DNA of 32,950 nucleotides, taken from NCBI RefSeq assembly GCF_020741345.1, contig NZ_DYZD01000336.1, forward strand, positions 1-32,950, written 5' to 3'. The notes under the pieces were generated by a model. The model did no database searches and was not told where the DNA came from. It saw nothing but the letters and a program-made list of their open reading frames with translations. Below, piece by piece: positions 15,697 to 23,472 of the stretch (positions are counted from its first letter, which is position 1; every line of letters begins with the position of its first letter). The translations under genes were made by a program, and so were the position numbers. Source of the stretch: Nocardiopsis listeri. Lineage in GTDB: Bacteria > Actinomycetota > Actinomycetes > Streptosporangiales > Streptosporangiaceae.

Positions 15697-16668
15697 CTAG
15701 CGCTGTTCGGGGGTGGCATCGGCGGTGGGCTCGGGGGCGATGGCCTGGCCGGGAGCGGGGACCTTCGCTCCGGTGGCGGGGATCTCCTGGGTGAGCATGT
15801 CGTGGGGGACCGGGCAACCCTTGGGGAAGGTGCCGATGCGGGAGGGGTCGTAACCGTCGGGGTACATCCGGATGTTGGGGCTCATCCGGGCCCAACGCGG
15901 TTCCTTGCGCGGCCTCATCCGCCGCACCACCTTGGCCCGCCCCTTCATCGCCAGGTCACCGGCCTTGCGCCAGAAGGCGGACGGTTCCGGGTAGCCGAAC
16001 GCCTTGATCAGGCTGTCGTCCAACAGGGCCTTGGTGAAGGGGCGGACCAGCGGACGCTGCCAGGACGGGTAGAAGTTCACCATCAATTCGAGGGTGGCGT
16101 CGGAGACCGCGCGGCCGCCCTCGGTGTAGGCGAAGTGCTCCGCCTCCATGGAGTCCATGAGCTCGCGGAACTCCTCGTAGGTCTCCGGGATGTCCTTGAT
16201 CGCCATGTGCCTGCCGAGCTTGCGGTAGTAGTTGGTGCTCGCGGTGATCTCGTGGTCGGTCAGGCGGCGCCAGCCGTAGCCGTAGTCGTTGAGCCAGCGG
16301 ACCGGCATGACGACGAAGGTGCTCAGGACGTAGAGGTAGTCCTCGTTGCTGATGTCGTAGGAGCGGTGCATCTGGTTCATTCGACGCAGGGCGTCACGGC
16401 CGCGGCCGGGGCCGAAACCGTGCTCCATGATGTCGTTCAGGATCAGGGCCGTGTCGTCGTAGCGGTGCTGGGTGCGCTCGGTGAACTCGTGGGTGTCACC
16501 GAGCAGCTGTCCGACACTGGGCATGGCGTAGGTGCGGTACAGCGCCAGACCCAGAGCCTGTTCGATGTCCCAGGGGAACTCCAGGGTCCCCAGGATGCGG
16601 ACGATCTCCTCGCAGTCCGCCTCGGCGTCCAGGCTCTGGATCTTGTCGTGCCAGTCGAAACGTCTCAT
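15697..16668 (-). CDS. MpaB-family haem oxygenase (DUF2236), copy 2
   Basis: 323 aa, same length and layout as the gene ending at 14677: MRRFDWHDKI start, RRMNQMHRSYDI with the candidate haem-ligand His, VMPVRWLNDYGYGWRRLTDHE, and HFAYTEGGRAVSDATLELM. Divergence is concentrated in the N-terminal 90 and C-terminal 100 residues. ATG at 16668 has GGGAG 8 nt upstream; the frame stays open further upstream, but the extension (through MSQRAS...) lacks family homology and its start would lie inside cvnD's last codons. A palindrome over a candidate promoter lies 100 bp upstream. First gene of the oxygenase-oxygenase-transporter set; follows the conservon on the same strand after a 154-bp gap. Confidence 0.85.
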   Translation of the reverse strand: MRRFDWHDKIQSLDAEADCEEIVRILGTLEFPWDIEQALGLALYRTYAMPSVGQLLGDTHEFTERTQHRYDDTALILNDIMEHGFGPGRGRDALRRMNQMHRSYDISNEDYLYVLSTFVVMPVRWLNDYGYGWRRLTDHEITASTNYYRKLGRHMAIKDIPETYEEFRELMDSMEAEHFAYTEGGRAVSDATLELMVNFYPSWQRPLVRPFTKALLDDSLIKAFGYPEPSAFWRKAGDLAMKGRAKVVRRMRPRKEPRWARMSPNIRMYPDGYDPSRIGTFPKGCPVPHDMLTQEIPATGAKVPAPGQAIAPEPTADATPEQR

Positions 16669-16768
16669 GGGAACTCCCACCTTCGTCCTGGTCCGCCCGA
16701 GACGGGTCCAGGGTCGTCGGGTACACGAAACGCCGCTCCGTTCCGCTGCCTCGACTTTACCCGGAAGG

Positions 16769-16784
16769 CCCCTGTGTACAGGGG
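16769..16784 (-). promoter_or_regulatory. Inverted repeat over a candidate oxygenase-operon promoter
   Basis: CCCCTGT-GT-ACAGGGG: 7-bp arms with a 2-bp centre, 101 bp upstream of the oxygenase start at 16668. On the minus strand TGGACA (16795-16800) and TACACA (16773-16778) are spaced by 16 bp as a plausible -35/-10, so the repeat would cover the -10. Suggests a repressor site; the regulator is unknown. Confidence 0.45.
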
Positions 16785-16822
16785 AAGTGGGTGGTGTCCA
16801 CCTATTAACGATCCGGGGACCG

Positions 16823-17407
16823 TCAGGCGTTGACGCTCTCTGCGACACGGTTGACCAGGGTCAGCAGCACCTCTTTGGCGGATTTGCGGTCCCGGGCGTC
16901 GCACAGGACGATCGGGATCTCCGGGTTCAGGCTCAACGCCTCGCGGACCTCGTCCGGCTCGTACAGGTGGGCCCCCTCGAAGCAGTTCACCGCGACCACG
17001 AACGGCACGCCGCGACGCTCGAAGAAGTCCACCGCGGCGAAGCACGTCTCCAGGCGACGGGTGTCGGCGATGACGATGGCGCCGAGGGCGCCCTCCGACA
17101 GCTCCTCCCACATGAACCAGAAGCGTTCCTGGCCGGGCGTGCCGAACAGGTACAGCACCAGGCTCTCGTTGATGGTGATGCGACCGAAGTCCAGCGCCAC
17201 CGTGGTGGTCGACTTGGACTCGACCCCGGACAGGTCGTCGACCCCGTAGCTGGCCTCGGTCATCACCTCCTCGGTGCTGAGCGGGGCGATCTCGCTGACC
17301 GCGCCGACCAGGGTGGTCTTTCCGGCGCCGAAGCCACCGGCGACCAGGATCTTCAGGGCCGAGGGGACCGGGGCCTCGGTGCCCGGCTCAGAGTCTGTGG
17401 ATGCCAT
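16823..17407 (-). CDS. cvnD: Conservon GTP-binding protein CvnD
   Basis: 194 aa small Ras-like GTPase of the conservon (MglA-like) type. Seen: P-loop GGFGAGKTTLVGAVS (~24-38), switch region with STTTVALDFGRI, G3 motif FGTPGQERFWFMW (DxxG replaced by FGTPGQ, usual in this family), and VNCFEG where NKxD would be, again usual for CvnD. In Streptomyces, conservon proteins form a membrane-associated complex like a G-protein-coupled system. ATG at 17407 has AGGCGG 7 nt upstream and lies within cvnC (20-nt overlap). Last gene of the conservon. Confidence 0.93.
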   Translation of the reverse strand: MASTDSEPGTEAPVPSALKILVAGGFGAGKTTLVGAVSEIAPLSTEEVMTEASYGVDDLSGVESKSTTTVALDFGRITINESLVLYLFGTPGQERFWFMWEELSEGALGAIVIADTRRLETCFAAVDFFERRGVPFVVAVNCFEGAHLYEPDEVREALSLNPEIPIVLCDARDRKSAKEVLLTLVNRVAESVNA

Positions 17408-17822
17408 CGAGTACCGCCTGGAGTACGTCCCGGCTCACCGGGCTCTTTGCTTTGTAGGGGGCTCTGGCCAGGGCGAGGCCCCGGTTGAGCAGGTCGCTGA
17501 TCAGTACCTTGACCACGGCGACCGGGATGTCCAGATGGGCGGAGACCTCGGCCACCGACTGCGGCTTTCGGCACAGCTCCAGAATGCGCAGCTGTTCCGG
17601 TTCGAGGGCCAGTTCGTCGACCTCGGCCCGCTTGGCCGCGATCACCACGCTGATCATGTCCAGCTGGACGGTGTCCGCGTGGTCGCGCCCCTGCGCGATC
17701 ACGTAGGGGCGTACGAGCGGGCCGGCCTCTTCGGGGCCGGTGTCCTCGCCGTAGTCGCCCACCACGTCACGCTGGGGTGGGACGGGACGTATGCCGCCCG
17801 GGAACTCGTCATGCGCTTGCAT
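17388..17822 (-). CDS. cvnC: Conservon DUF742 protein CvnC
   Basis: 144 aa DUF742 protein with a winged-helix-like C-terminal half. Seen: VRPYVIAQGRD (~38-48), the family's typical VRPY(V/A) motif, then LELCRKPQSVAEVSAHLDIPVAVVKVLISDLLNRGLA and a short C-terminal end LDGIHRL. ATG at 17822 starts 8 nt after the cvnB stop; the ribosome site (GGGGTCGG) is weak, which fits coupling. Probably an adaptor between the kinase-like CvnA and the GTPase CvnD, as inferred from the conserved gene order. Confidence 0.93.
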   Translation of the reverse strand: MQAHDEFPGGIRPVPPQRDVVGDYGEDTGPEEAGPLVRPYVIAQGRDHADTVQLDMISVVIAAKRAEVDELALEPEQLRILELCRKPQSVAEVSAHLDIPVAVVKVLISDLLNRGLALARAPYKAKSPVSRDVLQAVLDGIHRL

Positions 17823-17830
17823 ACCGACCC

Positions 17831-18271
17831 CTATCGATTGGCTTCGGGAGCAGCACCCTCATGGCGAGGCGCGGCGTCCATGTAACGACCCACCTGCTCG
17901 ACCAGGACGTTCATCTCGTAGGCGATGAGTCCCACGTCGGCGCTCTCCTCGGCCAGAACGGCGAGGCAGGCGCCACGGCCGGCGCCGGTGACGAACAGGT
18001 AGGCCTGCTCCATCTCGATGACCGTCTGGAGCACCTCGCCACCGCCGAAGCGGCGACCGGTGCCCCGGGCCAGGCTCTGGAACGCGGAGGCCACGGCGGA
18101 CAGGTGCTCGGCGTCCTCCTTGACCAGGTCACGGGAGCGGCCGATGAGCAGGCCGTCGGCCGAGAGGACGATCGCGTGCCGGGAACCGACCGCGCGGTCC
18201 AGCAGTTCGTCGAGCAGCCAGTTGATGTCCTTCTTGCCGGCGGTCCCGCCTGCGCTTTCGGTACTGGTCAC
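17831..18271 (-). CDS. cvnB: Conservon roadblock/LC7 protein CvnB
   Basis: 146 aa roadblock/LC7-domain protein. Seen: DINWLLDELLDRAVGSRHAIVLSADGLLIGRS (~15-46) and LAVLAEESADVGLIAYEMNVLVEQVGRYM (~104-132), which are the two characteristic halves of the domain. It likely regulates the nucleotide state of CvnD, as MglB does for MglA. GTG start at 18271 lies 2 nt after the cvnA TAA stop, with AAGGAC 10 nt upstream inside cvnA. Confidence 0.93.
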   Translation of the reverse strand: MTSTESAGGTAGKKDINWLLDELLDRAVGSRHAIVLSADGLLIGRSRDLVKEDAEHLSAVASAFQSLARGTGRRFGGGEVLQTVIEMEQAYLFVTGAGRGACLAVLAEESADVGLIAYEMNVLVEQVGRYMDAAPRHEGAAPEANR

Positions 18272-18273
18272 GG

Positions 18274-20805
18274 TTACGAGTCCTTGTCGATGTCGTTGGT
18301 GTTCTGCCGGCCCTCACGTCGTCCACGGTCCGTCCCCTTCTGGAACGCGGACATGTTCTTGCGCAGGCGTTCCAGCCGTTCCGAGCTGTCGAGCGCGTGC
18401 GGGGTCACGCTCTGGGGGCCGGAGGCGGGTCCGCCCGAGCCCTCGGAGGAGGGGCTGTCGGCCAACTGGGGTGCGAGGTTCTCCTGCGGGCGCCGCTTGG
18501 GCAGCGCCGGTCGGCCACCGCCGGCCGGCACCGTCTCCGGGGCCGGCGGGGCCTTGGTCTCGGTCGAGGAATCGGGCACGGCACTGATCCGGGAACCGCG
18601 AGTGGGCAGCGGAGGACGCTCGTCCCCGGGGCCGGACAGGACGTCCTCGCCCATGCCCGGTTCGATCGGGGTGGTGACCGAGGTCAGCAGCGGCTTTTCG
18701 GTGTCGCCCCCGGCGTCGTTGCGACCGGACTCCAGGGCGGCCTCGGGGGTGCGGTCGACGATCTCGCGCACCTCCCAGATGTCCTCGCCGGAGTCCTCGG
18801 AGGAGGGCAGCGGGGTGCGGTCACCGGAGATGATCTCCTGCGGCAGCAGGACGATGGCCTGCACACCGCCATAGGGGGAGGGACGCAGGTGCACGCGGAT
18901 GCCGTGGCGGTGGGCCAGGTGCGAGACCACGAACAGACCCAGACGCATCTTCTCGTTGAGCCGCATGACGTCGAACTCGGGCGGCTCGGCCAACAGGGAG
19001 TTGGCCGACTCCAGCTCGGCCTCGGTCATGCCCAGGCCGCGGTCCTCGATCTCGACCGTCACACCGTTGGGAACGTCCTCGCTGCTCAACCGGACGTTCG
19101 TGTGCGGGGGCGAGAACATGGAGGCGTTGTCGACCAGTTCGGCGACGAGGTGGATGACGTCGGCGACGGCGGGACCGTTGAGGTTGACCCGGGCGATGCG
19201 CTCGCGCTTGACCCGCGTGTAGTCACCGGACTCGGAGATCGCACCGCGCAGGACGTCGATCAGCGGCATCGGGCGGTGCCAGGTGCGACCGGGGGCCTCT
19301 CCGCCGAGGATCAGCAGGTTCTCGGCGTTACGACGCGAACGGGTCGCCAGGTGGTCCAGCTTGAACAGCTGGGCGAGCTGCTCCGGGTCCTCCTGCTCGC
19401 GCTCCATCTTGTCCAGCAGACGCAGCTGACGGTGGACCAGGGTCTGGCTGCGGTGCGCGATGTTGAGGAAGACCCGGTTGATGCCGTGGCGCAGTTCGGT
19501 CTGCTGCACGGCCTCGTCGACCGCGGCGCGTTGGGCGGTGTTGAAGGCCTTGGCGACGTCACCGATCTCGTCGTCCTCGGCGTGCAGCTCGGGGAGTTCG
19601 GTGGTGGTGTCGACGCGCTCGCCGCGGTGCAGGCGTCCCATGATCGAGGGGAGACGCTCCTCCGCCAGGGACCGAGACTCGTCTCGCAGGGTCAGCAGAC
19701 GTTCGGTGAGGTTGCGGGAGGAGCGCCGCGCCAGGTAGAAGGCGATGCCGGTCACGGCGGCCACGCCGAGGCTGCCGGCGATCGCGAGGAGCACGGCCCG
19801 GTTGGCGTCCTGGCGGGTCATGGCGGCGGCCTGGGCGGCCTCGTCGGCGCCCAGCGCGGTGAGCTCGGACAGGACGTGCCCGTAGGCCTGGTCCCACTCG
19901 GCCTTGTCCACCGGCATGGACAGGTTCTCCACGGTCTGCGGGGCGAGGGTGACCGGGTCTGTGGTGGTCTCGGACTCGACCTCGCGCTCGGCGATCTCGG
20001 TCTGCATCCGCTGAAGGGCGGCGTACTCGGGGCTGTCCAGGACGGCCTCGAAGCGCTCCGCCTGGCCGGGGCCCTCCAGGTAGTGGGCGTTGGCGTCCAG
20101 AATCGCCTCGTAGGCGCCCGTCATGGCGGTGAACTCGCGCTGGTCCTCCACGCTGAGCTCGTCGGTGGCGAAGCCTCGGGCGATCTGGGCGTCGGCCTGG
20201 GCGAGGATGTCCACCGTGCGGAACATGTAGATCGCGGTGAAGCCGGGGCTGACCGACGCACCCTCGTTACCGGTACGACCCTGGCTGTCGAAGCTGTCGG
20301 CGCCGTGCAGGACGAGTTCGTTGTAGTAGTCCAGGACGTCGTCACGGCTCGCGTCGCCGGAGTCGACGGCCTCGCGCATCCCACCGATGTCCTGGTACAT
20401 GTCGTACAGCATCTCGATGTGCATGCCGCCGTCACCGGGGGCCAGGTCGGCGAACCCGATGAGGTCCTCGACGACCACCCCCAGCGACTCGTCGGTGCTC
20501 TGCCGGGCCTCGGCCATCCGCTGGGAGAGATCGGCGTCGTCGGGGCTCTCCAGGTAGGCGATCGTGGCCGAGCGCTCGGACATGGCGTCCACGAGGCCTA
20601 CCGCGGAGGGGGTTACCAGGTCGTCGGTGGCCTTGGCCCGGATCAGCTGGTAGGCCGCGTCCCCACCGAGAAGGATGGTGAGGATCAGCCACAGCGCGAG
20701 CAGGGCGCTCGTGGGGATCATGACCATGGCGCGGATACGGGCGGTGATCGTACGCCCACGTTTCTTCGGTACTGCCTGCACGATGCTCCTGTCGATCCGC
20801 GTCAT
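18274..20805 (-). CDS. cvnA: Conservon sensor kinase-like protein CvnA
   Basis: 843 aa membrane sensor. Seen: TM1 (VMIPTSALLALWLILTILL, ~28-46), an external nitrate/nitrite-sensing-type helical domain (~50-330), TM2 (~335-357), a HAMP-like segment, a helical region HGINRVFLNIAHRSQTLVHRQLRLLD (~435-460), and an ATPase domain with N box ELVDNASMFSPP (~560) and G box DRGLGM (~588). The last ~180 residues are Pro/Ser/Glu rich. No phospho-accepting H-E/D-x-x-x-P box is obvious, as is usual in CvnA. The ATG at 20805 has a poor ribosome site; an in-frame GTG about 57 codons upstream remains possible. Confidence 0.92.
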   Translation of the reverse strand: MTRIDRSIVQAVPKKRGRTITARIRAMVMIPTSALLALWLILTILLGGDAAYQLIRAKATDDLVTPSAVGLVDAMSERSATIAYLESPDDADLSQRMAEARQSTDESLGVVVEDLIGFADLAPGDGGMHIEMLYDMYQDIGGMREAVDSGDASRDDVLDYYNELVLHGADSFDSQGRTGNEGASVSPGFTAIYMFRTVDILAQADAQIARGFATDELSVEDQREFTAMTGAYEAILDANAHYLEGPGQAERFEAVLDSPEYAALQRMQTEIAEREVESETTTDPVTLAPQTVENLSMPVDKAEWDQAYGHVLSELTALGADEAAQAAAMTRQDANRAVLLAIAGSLGVAAVTGIAFYLARRSSRNLTERLLTLRDESRSLAEERLPSIMGRLHRGERVDTTTELPELHAEDDEIGDVAKAFNTAQRAAVDEAVQQTELRHGINRVFLNIAHRSQTLVHRQLRLLDKMEREQEDPEQLAQLFKLDHLATRSRRNAENLLILGGEAPGRTWHRPMPLIDVLRGAISESGDYTRVKRERIARVNLNGPAVADVIHLVAELVDNASMFSPPHTNVRLSSEDVPNGVTVEIEDRGLGMTEAELESANSLLAEPPEFDVMRLNEKMRLGLFVVSHLAHRHGIRVHLRPSPYGGVQAIVLLPQEIISGDRTPLPSSEDSGEDIWEVREIVDRTPEAALESGRNDAGGDTEKPLLTSVTTPIEPGMGEDVLSGPGDERPPLPTRGSRISAVPDSSTETKAPPAPETVPAGGGRPALPKRRPQENLAPQLADSPSSEGSGGPASGPQSVTPHALDSSERLERLRKNMSAFQKGTDRGRREGRQNTNDIDKDS

Positions 20806-21263
20806 GGGGTGAGTCGTTCGGCCCGAGATCGTGTCCGCCTTGTCGCGCTTCGCGACCGGCGTGTACACACCGCCTCCCGCCCGGACGCCGTGCCCTTCCT
20901 GGGGTAATGGGTGACACGGTCTTGCCGCGGAGTAACCACATATGGGGGTTTTCGGCTTGGGGGATCGTATCTCGGCCGGGAAACGCCGGATTATCCGGGG
21001 GTGGAGGCAGTCTGCCATGAACCGGCGAAATGTTCATACAAGTGCAGGTCTGCCACCCACTGGTGAGCATGGGGCTGGGGTTGCGCACGACTATAGGACA
21101 AAGGTCACATGCGGTCATAGGGGTATACCAACAGTTGTTTACCGGTACATACGACCGTCACGTCGATGGGTACCGGGTGCCAAAACCTCGGTACCGCGCC
21201 CACCCCGCTCCCGTCCGTACTAGCGTTGCGGCCCGGAAGCGCGGGAACGGGGAGAGGGACACC
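20806..21263. other. 458-bp divergent intergenic region
   Basis: This gap separates cvnA (minus) from the VanZ/RDD gene (plus) and is less GC-rich than its surroundings. It contains a 13-bp palindrome CCGGATTATCCGG (20986-20998), and a stretch with repeated GGTAC (about 21143-21195, including two GGTACC). TACTAG at about 21219 may be a -10 for the plus gene. I see no small gene or RNA that I can support. Confidence 0.4.
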
Positions 21264-22364
21264 ATGGGGCGAGCGTTCGGCGGGGGACAGGCCGCCATCG
21301 ACGTGGCGGTGGTCGGACTGCCGCTGCTGATGGTGGTCGGGTCCGCCCTCTACCTGCGCGGACAGCACCGGCGCTACGGTCGCCTCGTCGGCTGGCCCGG
21401 ACAGCTCACCCTCGCCGCGTTGCTCGGCGGGCTCGGCCTGGCCGCCTACGCGGTCTGGCCCCTGCCCACCTCCGTCGACGGGCTGTGCCCGATCGTGCCC
21501 GAACCGGCGCCCGCCCTGGACGTGGGGTCGGCCCTGCTCGCCCTCGGGGTGTTCCTCCCGGTCGGGATCCTGGCACGCGCCCGCTTCCGCCGAGGCCTCC
21601 TGGTCACCATCGCCCTGGGAACGGCCCTGGCGTTGGCGGTGACCACGATCCGGGCGACCGGCGTGCTCGGCCTCTATCCCTGCTCCTACGCCATCGACGC
21701 GCCCGCGCTCACGGGCATCGCCGTGGCCGGGGTCCTCCTCGGATGGCTCCTCGCCCGCTGGGTTCCGGTGCTGTGGCCGTGGGGCCCGCACCGTTCCTGG
21801 CCCGGAGCGGTGCCCGACCGCGGCCTCCCCGACCTCACCCGCCGCGTCCTCGGTGCCCTGCTGGACCTGGGGCTGTGGTGGTACGGATCGGCCCTCGTCG
21901 TCGCGCTGTCGCACGCCTACGGAGTGGTCGAACCCGCAACCGGGAACGAGGTGCGCGTCGCCACGCTCCTCGGCCTGGCGGTGGTGTTCGCGCTCTTCCT
22001 GCCCCTGTTGCGTCGCGACCGGTCCACCCTGGGATGCTCCGCCGTCCGTCTCGCGCTGACCGAACCCACGGCGGCCCGACCGGCCGCCCGGCACCGTGTC
22101 CTGGCGCGCACACTCCTGTTGCACGCGCCCATCGTGGTGCTCCTCGCCCTCGGCCTGGGGTGGTGGTCGTTGATCGTGGTCGCCCTGCACACCTGCACCG
22201 CGCTGGTGCGCTCCGACGGTACGGGACTGGCCGACCTGGTCTGTGGCACCCGGGTCCGTACCCGGGCCACCCTGGACGGAGGGCTGCCCGGCCGGCTGGT
22301 GCGCTACTCGGCGCCCGACACGGAACACCCCCGCCCGCCGGAGCGGAGGCCGACCCCCGTATGA
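21264..22364 (+). CDS. VanZ-like / RDD-domain membrane protein
   Basis: 366 aa polytopic membrane protein. The N-terminal half (~1-175) has five hydrophobic segments with DVGSALLALGVFLPVGILARARFRRG, similar to the VanZ-like family. The C-terminal half starts RVLGALLDLGLWWYGSALVVA and continues with paired helices, an RDD-domain layout (usual Arg-Asp-Asp reduced to Arg...Leu-Asp). ATG at 21264 has GGGGAGAGGGA just upstream. The function of such fusions is unknown; VanZ proteins affect glycopeptide resistance or envelope stress in Firmicutes, which may not transfer. It converges on the DUF3592 gene with 3 bp between stops. Confidence 0.7.
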   Translation: MGRAFGGGQAAIDVAVVGLPLLMVVGSALYLRGQHRRYGRLVGWPGQLTLAALLGGLGLAAYAVWPLPTSVDGLCPIVPEPAPALDVGSALLALGVFLPVGILARARFRRGLLVTIALGTALALAVTTIRATGVLGLYPCSYAIDAPALTGIAVAGVLLGWLLARWVPVLWPWGPHRSWPGAVPDRGLPDLTRRVLGALLDLGLWWYGSALVVALSHAYGVVEPATGNEVRVATLLGLAVVFALFLPLLRRDRSTLGCSAVRLALTEPTAARPAARHRVLARTLLLHAPIVVLLALGLGWWSLIVVALHTCTALVRSDGTGLADLVCGTRVRTRATLDGGLPGRLVRYSAPDTEHPRPPERRPTPV

Positions 22365-22367
22365 GCC

Positions 22368-22772
22368 TCAGGCGGGTTCGCTCCAGTTCAGGTAGCCGAG
22401 GAGCATTCCGGCCATCACCAGGATCAGGCCGAGGGCGCCGAACAGGGCCCGCACGTAGTGGCTCAACCAGGGGGCGGAGACGATCCGGGCCCGCTCGGGG
22501 GTGTCCGGGTCGTAGGAGACCGTGACGATCTCCCCCGCGCGCGAGGCGGTCCACCCCGTGTTCTCGTGCTCGGCGTGGACCTCCTTGCCGTCCTCGGTCC
22601 GGAACTGCACGATCATCCGGGACGCGACCGACGTCTCGTGGTAGCCGATGACCCGTGCCTTGGCCCGGACGCCGTGTCTGATCAGGCGTAGTTCCATCCG
22701 GGTGTCCCGGGCGACGACCAACAGGATGATCGCTCCGGCCAGGGCCGGGAGCAGGGGATACAGCTCGGTCAT
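22368..22772 (-). CDS. DUF3592 small membrane protein
   Basis: 134 aa. Two hydrophobic helices (LLPALAGAIILLVVA, ~6-20, and ALFGALGLILVMAGMLLGYL, ~109-128) flank a soluble beta-rich segment with GVRAKARVIGYHET and VTVSYDPDTPERARI, which is the DUF3592 pattern. ATG at 22772 has GGAAGGA about 10 nt upstream. It begins 43 bp after the TetR gene and is probably the last gene of the ABC-YhgE-TetR transcript. Function unknown. Confidence 0.8.
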   Translation of the reverse strand: MTELYPLLPALAGAIILLVVARDTRMELRLIRHGVRAKARVIGYHETSVASRMIVQFRTEDGKEVHAEHENTGWTASRAGEIVTVSYDPDTPERARIVSAPWLSHYVRALFGALGLILVMAGMLLGYLNWSEPA

Positions 22773-22815
22773 GACGGGGGGTCCTTCCGGATTCGCGCGG
22801 GGTGGGGCGTGACGC

Positions 22816-23460
22816 TCAGCGCGTCGGAGTGGGGGAGCCGATCAATCCGTCGGCCACGTGCGCAAGGGTGGTGTGGATCTCCTCCACGGGACGTTCGGGT
22901 TGGAGGGTCCGCCAGTCGAGTGCAACGGTCACCACCATGCCGAACAGGGCGGATCCCGCAAGCGATGTGTCCAGGTCCGGCCGGGTCAGACCACGTTCGA
23001 CCATGGCGTCGAGCTGCTCGGTGATGACCCCGATCGCCTGGGTGCGGATCTGCCGGACGGTGGTGTACCAGGAGCGGTTGGTGCGCCAGGTCTCGGCCAT
23101 GAGCAGCCTGGCCAGCGCCTCGTGGGCGCCGATGAACACCACACCGGCCCGCAGCACCTCGGTCAGCGCCTGGCGGGGTTCCACCGCGGGATCGGGGACG
23201 GCCCGCCGCAGGGTGTCGGCCAGCCGGGTCACGCCCCACTCCAGCAGGGCGGCGTACAGCTCGTCCTTGCCACCGAAGTTGTAGTAGACGGTGCCCTTGG
23301 CCACCCCCGCCCGTTCGGCGATCTCGTCCACCGTGGTGGCGCCGTACCCCTGTTCGGATACCAGGGTCACGGCGGCCTCGAAGAGCTTGCGTCGGGTCGC
23401 CTCGCGGCGGCCCCCCGCACGTCGGGCCGGGCCCGGGGTCTGCACGTTCATCGCCTCCAT
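22816..23460 (-). CDS. TetR-family regulator of the ABC/YhgE operon
   Basis: 214 aa. TetR DNA-binding domain is clear: RRKLFEAAVTLVSEQGYGATTVDEIAERAGVAKGTVYYNFGGKDELY (~23-70), followed by an all-helical ligand domain. It is 12 nt downstream of the permease stop and so transcribed with the transporter it probably represses; the likely operator is the repeat at 26302-26315. ATG at 23460 is followed by a second in-frame ATG at 23451; GGAGG falls too close to the second, so I keep the first, with moderate certainty about the exact start. Confidence 0.9.
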   Translation of the reverse strand: MEAMNVQTPGPARRAGGRREATRRKLFEAAVTLVSEQGYGATTVDEIAERAGVAKGTVYYNFGGKDELYAALLEWGVTRLADTLRRAVPDPAVEPRQALTEVLRAGVVFIGAHEALARLLMAETWRTNRSWYTTVRQIRTQAIGVITEQLDAMVERGLTRPDLDTSLAGSALFGMVVTVALDWRTLQPERPVEEIHTTLAHVADGLIGSPTPTR

Positions 23461-23472
23461 TGTGCCCGTCGG

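Noticed and set aside
14614..16833. 739-codon plus-strand frame with internal repeats
   Set aside because: The repeats are simply the antisense reading of the two MpaB paralogues.
18397..20907. 836-codon plus-strand open frame antisense to cvnA
   Set aside because: Open only because of GC-rich codon bias. The sequence is Gly/Val/Gln repetitive with no domain, whereas the minus frame encodes a full CvnA.
20930..21243. Possible riboswitch or small RNA ahead of the VanZ/RDD gene
   Set aside because: Phrases such as GGGAAACGCCGG hinted at a ligand-binding leader, but I could not build a pairing scheme matching any known class.
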